A stretch of 6,071 nt of DNA from Lachnospiraceae bacterium (GTDB taxonomy: Bacteria > Bacillota > Clostridia > Lachnospirales > Lachnospiraceae): the NCBI GenBank assembly GCA_017473665.1, contig JAFUKK010000282.1:1-6071 (forward strand), written 5' to 3'. Both the position numbers and the translations under genes were made by a program. The number at the start of each line of letters is the position of its first letter. The first letter of the stretch is position 1. The notes below the pieces were generated by a model. That model saw only the letters and a program-made list of their open reading frames with translations, did not search any database and had not been told where the DNA came from. Shown here in pieces: positions 1 through 5,353 of this stretch.

Positions 1-109
1 CCACGTAGAAGTTTGCTCCAAGTGCCATTCATTCTACACTGGTCAGCAGAAGACTGCCAGAGCAGATGGACGTGTTGATAAGTTCAACAAGAAATACGGC
101 ATCAAATAA
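1..109 (+). CDS. rpmE: 50S ribosomal protein L31 (C-terminal part, 5' truncated by window)
   Basis: The reading frame that begins at base 2 gives 35 residues and then TAA. It starts [17 protein letters not shown] and ends [10 protein letters not shown], which matches the conserved C-terminal half of bacterial L31, a structural protein of the large ribosomal subunit. The CSKCH segment supplies a Cys pair; in the zinc-binding form of L31 further Cys residues lie nearer the N-terminus, outside this window, so the zinc status cannot be decided here. A terminator follows 14 bases after the stop, so rpmE probably ends its own transcript. L31 next to yqhQ, prmC and prfA is a usual gene order in Clostridia. 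The identification is secure although only the end of the gene is visible. Confidence 0.95.
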   Translation, partial: HVEVCSKCHSFYTGQQKTARADGRVDKFNKKYGIK

Positions 110-119
110 GTTGTTTATT

Positions 120-155
120 AAAGGGTTGAGGTATTTCTATCTCAACCTTTTCCTT
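120..155 (+). terminator. Intrinsic terminator after rpmE
   Basis: A 7-bp stem GGTTGAG (124-130) pairs with CTCAACC (141-147) around a 10-base loop. The stem can be extended by A-T pairs past one bulged G. It is followed by TTTTCCTTT, a pyrimidine-rich tract with a broken T run. It ends the rpmE transcript before yqhQ. The loop is fairly large and the T tract imperfect, so some read-through into yqhQ is possible. Confidence 0.75.
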
Positions 156-201
156 TATACGAATTAGTAGTGTTTTTTGATAAGAAAGATGGGTTTGTAT
201 T

Positions 202-1326
202 ATGGCTAGAAAGAAATGCAAGCGTTATTCCGGAATCGGCGGACAGGCTGTACTGGAAGGCATCATGATGAGAAATCAGGATAAATATGCGGTGGCGGTG
301 AGACGGACTGACGGTGAGATTGATGTGGAGGTGGAGACTCATAAGGAACTGCTGGCAGGTAGTGTACTAAAGAAGCTTCCCTTTATCAGAGGTATCTTTC
401 AGTTTATTGATTCCTTGACGCTGGGTATGAGGTCATTGAATCATTCTACTGCATTTTATGAAGAAGAGGATGCTCAGGAGACCAAGTTTGATAAAGCGTT
501 GGATAAGCTTAGCGGCGGTAACGGCGAGAAACTAATGACTACTATTGTGACTGTCATTTCTCTGGTTCTGGCTATTGGTATATTCATTGTTTTGCCTTAT
601 TATGTGGCATCGCTTTTTGACGGATTTGTCCGTAATCGTTCTTTGATGGCGATTATTGAAGGTGTACTGCGTATTACTATTTTTGTTTTTTATGTTTGGG
701 CAATCAGTTGGATGAAGGATATCAGACGTTTGTATCAGTATCATGGTGCAGAGCACAAATGTATTAATTGTATTGAGAAGGGCAGGCCCCTGACTGTACG
801 TAATGCCATGAGGAGCTCCCGTCTGCACAAGAGGTGCGGCACCAGCTTTATGTTTTTTGTATTATTCGTAAGCATTGTACTATTTTTCTTTATTCGCGTG
901 GAGAACCCTTTTTACAGAGTTTTAATTCGTGTAGCATTGATGCCGGTGGTAGCAGGTATTTCTTATGAGATTATCCGCCTGGCAGGCAGAACGGATAATA
1001 TTTTGGTTAGAATGCTGTCTGCACCGGGTATGATGATTCAGCGTATGACCACCAAGGAACCGGATGAGACCATGGTAGAGGTGGGTATTGCTGCAGTAGA
1101 GGCAGTATTTGATTGGAGAGCATATTTACAGGAGCATTTTGGATATAAGCCGGAGGAACTGACAGAGGAAGCTCTGCTGTTAGAAGAGGCTATGATGCGC
1201 GGCGAAGTAGTGGATGAAGAGGATGACCAGCCTGTAGTGACAGCTGAGAACGCAATTGCGGCACAGGATACGTCTCATGCGGATACTCAAAGCGTGGATG
1301 ATGCAGAGGCAGAGGGACAGGCATGA
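202..1326 (+). CDS. yqhQ: DUF1385 family membrane protein (YqhQ-like)
   Basis: A 374-residue protein of the DUF1385/YqhQ family. The family signature GGQAVLEGIMMR is at residues 13-24, and two further conserved blocks, YHGAEHK (180-186) and HKRCGTSF (209-216), fit a family of integral membrane proteins. Hydrophobic segments lie at about 112-135, 150-170, 214-232 and 239-258. The His/Glu/Cys residues of the two conserved blocks sit between the second and third segments. No biochemical role is established for the family as far as I know; calling it metal-dependent would be speculation. The C-terminal tail from about residue 317 is very acidic and low in complexity, probably a disordered extension that lengthens the protein beyond the Bacillus YqhQ. 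The start is led only by a weak purine-rich stretch (AAAGATGGG, about 185-193), but MARKKCKRYSGIGGQ is the expected N-terminus. The stop overlaps the prmC start (ATGA), which indicates translational coupling. Confidence 0.92.
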   Translation: MARKKCKRYSGIGGQAVLEGIMMRNQDKYAVAVRRTDGEIDVEVETHKELLAGSVLKKLPFIRGIFQFIDSLTLGMRSLNHSTAFYEEEDAQETKFDKALDKLSGGNGEKLMTTIVTVISLVLAIGIFIVLPYYVASLFDGFVRNRSLMAIIEGVLRITIFVFYVWAISWMKDIRRLYQYHGAEHKCINCIEKGRPLTVRNAMRSSRLHKRCGTSFMFFVLFVSIVLFFFIRVENPFYRVLIRVALMPVVAGISYEIIRLAGRTDNILVRMLSAPGMMIQRMTTKEPDETMVEVGIAAVEAVFDWRAYLQEHFGYKPEELTEEALLLEEAMMRGEVVDEEDDQPVVTAENAIAAQDTSHADTQSVDDAEAEGQA

Positions 1327-2177
1327 CCTACAGAGAATGTTACGTACAGGGACAGGAACTATTGACCTGTGCCGGAATAGAGGAAGCGGCTCTGGATGCC
1401 AGATTGCTTCTGGAGCATGTGTGCGGTACTAATCGTAATGATTTGCTGGTCCATGGGGACCGGGAAGTGACACCTAAGCAGCAGGAGACCTATCAGGAAC
1501 TGGTGCAGAAACGTGCCGGCCGTATCCCCTTGCAACACATTACGGGTGTACAGGAATTCATGGGACTGGAATTTGCGGTCAGCGATAAAGTACTGATTCC
1601 CAGACAGGATACAGAGATACTGGTGGAAGAGGTCCTTAGGGAATTACAAAGTGGTATGCGGGTATTGGATGTGTGTACCGGTAGCGGTTGCATCCTGCTG
1701 AGTATTCTTCATTATTCCAATGACTGTACCGGTGTAGGTGTGGATATATCCCCGGAGGCACTTGCTGTGGCTGGTCGTAACGCAGAAACACTGTTACGGG
1801 AGAGGGAACTGGAATACACCTTTTTAGAGGGGGATTTGTTTGCTCCTGTGGAAGGGAAGTTTGATATCATTGTGTCCAATCCTCCCTATATTGCTACGGC
1901 AGTGATTGAGACTCTGGAGCCGGAGGTACGGGACCATGAGCCCATGCTGGCACTGGATGGCAAGGAAGACGGACTGTTCTTTTACCGTAGGCTTGCGGCA
2001 GAATGCGGAGCCTATCTGAACCGGGGCGGACGACTGTATCTGGAGATTGGATATGACCAAGGACAGGCAGTGAAGGAAATGCTCACGGCAGCAGGATTTG
2101 CAGAGGTGCAGGTGGTACAAGACTATGCGGGACTGGACCGGGTAGTGCATGGAATCTATTTCGGCATGAATAATTAG
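1323..2177 (+). CDS. prmC: Peptide chain release factor N5-glutamine methyltransferase PrmC (HemK)
   Basis: A 284-residue cytosolic methyltransferase, the usual length. It transfers a methyl group from S-adenosylmethionine to the side-chain amide of the Gln in the GGQ motif of release factors, which improves peptide release. The N-terminal helical domain (about 1-85) contains IPLQHITG (68-75). IPRQDTE (92-98) leads into the Rossmann methyltransferase domain with SAM motif VLDVCTGSG (114-122), the acidic end of the next strand GVGVD (137-141), and the diagnostic catalytic NPPY (186-189) that holds the substrate glutamine. The start overlaps the yqhQ stop as ATGA, and its ribosome binding site GAGGG (1312-1316) lies inside the yqhQ coding end, so the two are probably coupled. 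The gene directly downstream encodes RF1, one of its substrates. It ends in TAG. Confidence 0.97.
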   Translation: MTYRECYVQGQELLTCAGIEEAALDARLLLEHVCGTNRNDLLVHGDREVTPKQQETYQELVQKRAGRIPLQHITGVQEFMGLEFAVSDKVLIPRQDTEILVEEVLRELQSGMRVLDVCTGSGCILLSILHYSNDCTGVGVDISPEALAVAGRNAETLLRERELEYTFLEGDLFAPVEGKFDIIVSNPPYIATAVIETLEPEVRDHEPMLALDGKEDGLFFYRRLAAECGAYLNRGGRLYLEIGYDQGQAVKEMLTAAGFAEVQVVQDYAGLDRVVHGIYFGMNN

Positions 2178-2210
2178 ATAGAAGCAGGATACTGTAATAT
2201 AGATAGATTT

Positions 2211-2217
2211 GGAAAGG
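2211..2217 (+). promoter_or_regulatory. Ribosome binding site of prfA, decides between two starts
   Basis: GGAAAGG lies only 1 base before the ATG at 2219, too close to serve it, and 13 bases before the ATG at 2231, which is long but usable. The protein beginning at 2231 (MFDKLEDLL) has the usual RF1 N-terminus. I therefore prefer 2231, with moderate certainty. Confidence 0.5.
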
Positions 2218-2230
2218 CATGGTTAGACAG

Positions 2231-3304
2231 ATGTTTGACAAGTTGGAAGATTTATTGATTCGATTTGAGGAGATTATGGGAGAGCTCAATGAGCCTACTG
2301 TCACCAATAATCAGGAGAGATTCCGTAAGCTCATGAAGGAGCAGAGTGACCTCACTCCCCTCGTAGAGGCTTACAAGGAATACCAGCAATGTAAACAGGA
2401 TATTGAGGATTCCCTGTTGATGCTGGATGAGGAATCCGATGAAGATATGCGTGAAATGATTAAGGAGACCTTAAGCGACAGCAAAAAGCGCGTGGAGGAG
2501 CTGGAGCAGGAACTGAAGATACTGCTTTTGCCCAAGGACCCTAATGATGAAAAGAATGTCATCGTAGAAATCCGTGCAGGTGCAGGCGGTGACGAGGCTG
2601 CTTTGTTTGCAGCAGAGATTTACCGTATGTATGTGCATTACGCGGAGGGCCAGCGCTGGAGAGTGGAGACCATGAACGTGGACGAAATCGGTATCGGCGG
2701 CATGAAGGAAGTGCAGTTCATGATTACCGGTCAGGGCGCTTACTCCAAGATGAAATATGAAAGTGGTGTGCACCGTGTACAGCGTGTGCCGGAGACGGAA
2801 AGCGGCGGCCGTATCCATACCTCCACCATCAGTGTGGCGGTAATGCCTGAGGTAGATGAGGATATTGATATCGTCATTGATGAGAAGGATATCCGTATTG
2901 ACGTAATGCGTGCTTCCGGTAATGGTGGACAGTGTGTCAATACCACCGACTCCGCAGTGCGTCTGACCCATTACCCCACGGGTATTGTGGTATACAGCCA
3001 GACAGAGAAGTCCCAGCTGCAAAATAAGGCCAAGGCATTTGCCCTGCTGAAGGCAAAGCTGTATGACATCGAGCAGCAGCAGCGTCATGATGCAGAAGCA
3101 GAGATGCGTCGCAGCCAGATTGGTACCGGAGACCGTTCCGAGAAGATTCGTACCTACAATTTCCCCCAGGGACGTGTGACGGACCATCGTATCAACCTGA
3201 CTCTGTATAAGCTGGATAAGATTATGAACGGTGATATCGTGGATATTATTGATGCTTGTATCGCAGCAGACCAGGCTGCCAAGCTGGCAAAGATGAACGA
3301 ATAG
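2231..3304 (+). CDS. prfA: Peptide chain release factor 1 (RF1)
   Basis: RF1 recognises UAA and UAG stop codons in the ribosomal A site and triggers hydrolysis of the peptidyl-tRNA. From the start at 2231 the protein is 357 residues, typical for RF1; an in-frame ATG at 2219 would add MVRQ. Domain 1 is the N-terminal coiled coil (about 1-100). The codon-recognition tripeptide is PET (187-189), the P-x-T form that marks RF1 rather than RF2. The catalytic GGQ is at 232-234 within [20 protein letters not shown]; Gln234 is the residue PrmC methylates. The Cys after GGQ replaces the His of the E. coli-type GGQHVN; I recall this form as common in Clostridia. The gene lies 53 bases after prmC (41 if the upstream ATG is used) with no terminator between them, so they are probably cotranscribed. 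Its own stop is TAG, a codon only RF1 reads, and a long hairpin begins immediately after it. Confidence 0.97.
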   Translation: MFDKLEDLLIRFEEIMGELNEPTVTNNQERFRKLMKEQSDLTPLVEAYKEYQQCKQDIEDSLLMLDEESDEDMREMIKETLSDSKKRVEELEQELKILLLPKDPNDEKNVIVEIRAGAGGDEAALFAAEIYRMYVHYAEGQRWRVETMNVDEIGIGGMKEVQFMITGQGAYSKMKYESGVHRVQRVPETESGGRIHTSTISVAVMPEVDEDIDIVIDEKDIRIDVMRASGNGGQCVNTTDSAVRLTHYPTGIVVYSQTEKSQLQNKAKAFALLKAKLYDIEQQQRHDAEAEMRRSQIGTGDRSEKIRTYNFPQGRVTDHRINLTLYKLDKIMNGDIVDIIDACIAADQAAKLAKMNE

Positions 3305-3439
3305 CACGAACGCGCCAGAAATAGAAAAGACAGGATACGCAAGCTTGCTTGTGATATCCTGTCTTTTCTATTTCTGGCATGTGAGTCAAACGAACACCGA
3401 GGAAGTGCGAAGCACTTACGAAGGTGGGCGTTCGTGCTA
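3302..3439. repeat. Compound inverted-repeat element bounded by 12-bp terminal inverted repeats
   Basis: TAGCACGAACGC (3302-3313), whose first three bases are the prfA stop codon, is perfectly complementary to GCGTTCGTGCTA (3428-3439). Between the two arms lie the long hairpin 3314-3378 and the mini-hairpin 3403-3417, so the segment could fold as a branched structure with an outer 12-bp stem and two side arms. The right arm recurs in the next two tandem units (3472-3483 and 3516-3527), so the left arm has three possible partners. The design resembles small non-coding mobile repeats of the MITE, RUP or ERIC kind, but I do not recognise this element and no protein is encoded. Whether it is dispersed in the genome cannot be seen from one window. 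Confidence 0.6.
3314..3378 (+). terminator. Long perfect hairpin directly after prfA (possible terminator or RNA-stability element)
   Basis: The arms 3314-3337 and 3355-3378 are perfectly complementary over 24 bp. Beyond a bulged A the stem continues inward with CG/TG and CAAGC/GCTTG, leaving almost no loop. In the prfA mRNA this gives an unusually long, stable hairpin starting 10 bases after the stop codon. It lacks a downstream T tract (ATGTGAGT follows), so it is not a classical intrinsic terminator. It may instead protect the 3' end, be cut by RNase III, or be part of the repeat element. The pairing is certain; the function is inference. Confidence 0.55.
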
Positions 3440-3527
3440 TGAGAGGAAGTGCGAAGCACTTACGAAGGTGGGCGTTCGTGCTATGAGAGGAAGTGCGAAG
3501 CACTTACGAAGGTGGGCGTTCGTGCTA
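3401..3527. repeat. Tandem repeat, three copies of a 44-bp unit
   Basis: Copies begin at 3401, 3445 and 3489. The first two are identical over all 44 bases, and the third is identical over 39 bases and ends at 3527. Each unit has the hairpin AAGTGC-GAA-GCACTT (3403-3417 in copy 1), then ACGAA, GGTGGGCG and TTCGT, which can form a second small stem, and it ends in GCGTTCGTGCTA, the right arm of the terminal inverted repeat. The period is not a multiple of three, so the repeats are read in different frames, and no coding role is likely. Exact identity points to recent duplication by slippage or recombination. It is not a CRISPR array: there are no unique spacers. Confidence 0.92.
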
Positions 3528-3647
3528 CAAGTATATATTCTTCAAACCGCAAGGAATAGAGACAAGTTCACAAAAAATGGAAAGCATCTTCCCGGCTTCA
3601 ATCGTTATAATAAATAGGCAAGATATTTTTGTAAAAGGAGAGTTATA
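3528..3647 (+). promoter_or_regulatory. Promoter and leader region of the xylanase gene
   Basis: A perfect -10 box TATAAT is at 3606-3611. The -35 region (about 3582-3588) has no good TTGACA match, so the promoter may need an activator. An imperfect palindrome GGAAAGCATCTTCC (3579-3592) overlaps the -35 position and faintly resembles the cre operator bound by CcpA; this is tentative. The ribosome binding site AAAGGAG (3634-3640) is strong and sits 7 bases before the ATG at 3648. No gene is visible between the tandem repeats and the xylanase. Confidence 0.45.
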
Positions 3648-4916
3648 ATGATGAGAAGATGGAAAATGGGGTTCCTGGCAGCAGTATTGGCGCTTTCACT
3701 GACTGCTTGCGGAGCACAAGGAAATGATAAGCCTGCTGCGGACCAGAGCATATCACAGGAAACAGAGGCTACTACTGATGTGGCAGAAGAGAGTGCTGAT
3801 GCACAGGATGAGTCTACTGAGGGAAATGATGCAGCCAAGGATACTTCTACAGAGGAAGAAGCAGAGAAACCTGTAATTACCGAGACCTTCCAGAGCCTGT
3901 TTGGAAAGTATGGTATTAAGGCCGGTACTTGTCTGTCCGACTATATGATTACCAATAAGAATTGTGAAAGTATTATCAAAACACATTTCAATAGTATTAC
4001 TTTTGAGAACCACTTAAAGCCGGATGCTATCCTGGATTTACAGGAGAGTAAGGCCAAGGGAGAACTGGTAGTGAAGTTCAATGCTACCACAGAGAAGCTT
4101 TTGAAATGGTGTAAGGATAATGGCATGGCAATGCGTGGACATACTCTGGTATGGTACAGCCAGACTCCCAATTGGATTTTCTATGAGGATTTTGACACCA
4201 AGAAATCTTTGGTAAGCAGGGAAGTGATGCTGGAGCGTATGGACAGTTACATCAGCCAGGTGTTTACTTTACTTGAGGAAAAAGGCTATCTGGAAAGCTT
4301 CTATGCTTATGACGTAGTAAATGAAGCATGGATGGAGGATGGCACCAAGCGTGACTGTCTGTGGCTGAAGACCATCGGTGAGGATTATCTGTGGCATGCA
4401 TTTTACTATGCGGACAAGTATGCTCCTGATTATATTGATTTGTATTATAATGATTACAATGAGCAGTTTAAGACTGAGACCTTGTACGATTTTGTACAGA
4501 CGCTGAAGGATGAGGAGGGCAATTACCTCATTGACGGTATCGGTTTCCAGGCCCATCTGTACACAGAAGATGATCTGGATACATATTTTAAGACTGTGGA
4601 AAGATTAGGTTCCTTGGGACTTAAGGTAAATCTGACAGAGTTAGATGTGTGCTTGGGATCATGGCCCAGCATCAAACCTGCCACAGAGGAAAATTTGAAG
4701 GCGCAGGGACAATACTATTATAATCTGATTAATGGATTATTGCAGAGAGTGGATGAAGGGAAGGTCAAGATGGATTCCCTGACATTCTGGGGCTTTACTG
4801 ATAATCTTTCCTGGAGAAAAGAGCGTAACCCCTTGCTTTACAATAAATTCTATCAGCCCAAATATGCTTTATATGGAGCTTTGCAGATGAAGGAATATGC
4901 AGGATTTGACGAATAA
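3648..4916 (+). CDS. Glycoside hydrolase family 10 endo-beta-1,4-xylanase, surface lipoprotein
   Basis: A 422-residue protein. Residues 1-20 are a signal peptide (basic MMRRWK, then a hydrophobic core) ending in the lipobox SLTAC, so Cys21 should be lipidated and the enzyme anchored on the outer face of the membrane. Residues 22-75 form a Ser/Thr/Ala-rich acidic linker (17 Asp/Glu, 3 Lys) that can span the cell wall. The GH10 TIM barrel follows (about 78-420). The acid/base is Glu226 in DVVNEA and the nucleophile Glu331 in LTELDV. Other expected subsite residues are present: Glu120, Asn121 and Lys124 (FENHLK), His165, Trp169 and Gln172 (GHTLVWYSQ), Gln301 and His303 (GFQAHL), Trp381 and Trp389 (FWGFTDNLSW). 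It therefore should be an active retaining endo-xylanase. Tyr170 stands where most members have a second His (WHSQ). There is no carbohydrate-binding module, and no transporter or other xylan gene lies beside it here. It has its own ribosome binding site (AAAGGAG) and terminator, so it is probably monocistronic. Confidence 0.95.
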   Translation: MMRRWKMGFLAAVLALSLTACGAQGNDKPAADQSISQETEATTDVAEESADAQDESTEGNDAAKDTSTEEEAEKPVITETFQSLFGKYGIKAGTCLSDYMITNKNCESIIKTHFNSITFENHLKPDAILDLQESKAKGELVVKFNATTEKLLKWCKDNGMAMRGHTLVWYSQTPNWIFYEDFDTKKSLVSREVMLERMDSYISQVFTLLEEKGYLESFYAYDVVNEAWMEDGTKRDCLWLKTIGEDYLWHAFYYADKYAPDYIDLYYNDYNEQFKTETLYDFVQTLKDEEGNYLIDGIGFQAHLYTEDDLDTYFKTVERLGSLGLKVNLTELDVCLGSWPSIKPATEENLKAQGQYYYNLINGLLQRVDEGKVKMDSLTFWGFTDNLSWRKERNPLLYNKFYQPKYALYGALQMKEYAGFDE

Positions 4917-4926
4917 GTTAAATTTT

Positions 4927-4958
4927 CCCCTTACCCATAGTAGGGTAAGGGGATTTTG
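4927..4958 (+). terminator. Intrinsic terminator after the xylanase gene
   Basis: A perfect 10-bp GC-rich stem CCCCTTACCC (4927-4936) / GGGTAAGGGG (4943-4952) with loop ATAGTA is followed by ATTTTGC. It lies 10 bases after the stop codon. The T tract is short, but the stem is strong. The -35 element of the next promoter overlaps its T tract. Confidence 0.85.
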
Positions 4959-4984
4959 CATTCCTATGGCCTGTATGATATAAT
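4956..4984 (+). promoter_or_regulatory. Extended -10 promoter of the small unknown gene
   Basis: TTGCAT (4956-4961), a 17-base spacer, then TATAAT (4979-4984) preceded by TGA, which gives the extended -10 form TGnTATAAT. The -10 is perfect and the -35 matches the first three consensus bases. The transcript would start near 4991, about 37 bases before the preferred ATG. This is a typical housekeeping sigma-A promoter. Confidence 0.7.
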
Positions 4985-5015
4985 ATAGAAGGATATACAG
5001 AAGGCACATTCATAT

Positions 5016-5021
5016 AGGGAG
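5016..5021 (+). promoter_or_regulatory. Ribosome binding site that selects the ATG at 5028
   Basis: AGGGAG directly abuts the ATG at 5022 and so cannot serve it, but lies 6 bases before the in-frame ATG at 5028. The start is therefore 5028 and the protein begins MRVEPIANIL. Confidence 0.7.
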
Positions 5022-5027
5022 ATGTCT

Positions 5028-5318
5028 ATGAGGGTAGAACCGATAGCAAATATATTGCAATCAGGATATGTGGCACCGATAAGTAACGAGAAACAGCGGA
5101 GTAAAAAACTACGCAGGATGATGAAAAAGGAAAATATTTCCTTTGGTGACTTGGAGTTGGACGGGGAGTACTATATGGATGCGAAGGATGTACCAGCCGG
5201 TTGCCGGATGGATAAAGAGGTGGACCGTCGATTGATGGATGTTCAGGGTGTGTATAATAATGATTTGCAAGAGATTCCCTATACACCCAAGGGGATGCAG
5301 GTGGACAGATATTCATAA
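5028..5318 (+). CDS. Small protein of unknown function, 96 residues
   Basis: I do not recognise this protein. It has no signal peptide and no membrane segment. It starts MRVEPIANILQSGYV, has a strongly basic patch at about 21-34 (KQRSKKLRRMMKK), and then an acidic, Asp/Glu-rich second half ending in PYTPKGMQVDRYS. There is one Cys (59). The split into basic and acidic halves suggests a soluble protein that could bind nucleic acid or a protein partner, but nothing proves this. Support for it being real: an extended -10 promoter, a well-placed ribosome binding site, and a strong terminator directly after the stop. It stands alone as a single-gene unit, convergent with the minus-strand gene. The in-frame ATG at 5022 would add two residues but overlaps no usable ribosome binding site. 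Confidence 0.8.
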   Translation: MRVEPIANILQSGYVAPISNEKQRSKKLRRMMKKENISFGDLELDGEYYMDAKDVPAGCRMDKEVDRRLMDVQGVYNNDLQEIPYTPKGMQVDRYS

Positions 5319-5321
5319 AAT

Positions 5322-5353
5322 AAAAAAACATGGAGTTTACTCCATGTTTTTTT
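5322..5353. terminator. Bidirectional intrinsic terminator between convergent genes
   Basis: A perfect 14-bp stem is made of seven A plus CATGGAG (5322-5335) and CTCCATG plus seven T (5340-5353), with the loop TTTA. Read on the + strand it gives a hairpin with a T tract, starting 3 bases after the stop of the 96-residue gene. Read on the minus strand it gives the same hairpin with its own T tract, and its first arm is the last codons of the minus-strand gene, whose stop codon lies in the loop. Both convergent genes therefore share it. Confidence 0.92.

Noticed and set aside
2471..3307. A 278-codon open frame antisense to prfA
   Set aside because: It lies entirely opposite a secure RF1 gene, has no ribosome binding site or promoter, and its His/Leu/Thr-rich product is what the reverse of RF1 codons yields. 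It is a shadow.
3154..3503. Minus-strand open frames starting in the tandem repeats and running into the prfA 3' end
   Set aside because: Two overlapping frames share the same repeated N-terminus because of the tandem copies. Neither has a ribosome binding site, and both end over prfA codons.
3401..3527. CRISPR array
   Set aside because: The copies are directly contiguous with identical sequence throughout, without unique spacers, and there are no cas genes.
3345..3617. A 90-codon open frame through the hairpin and tandem repeats
   Set aside because: Its start lies inside the long hairpin, it has no ribosome binding site, and the 44-bp period shifts the frame between repeat copies, so the open frame is a by-product of the repeats.
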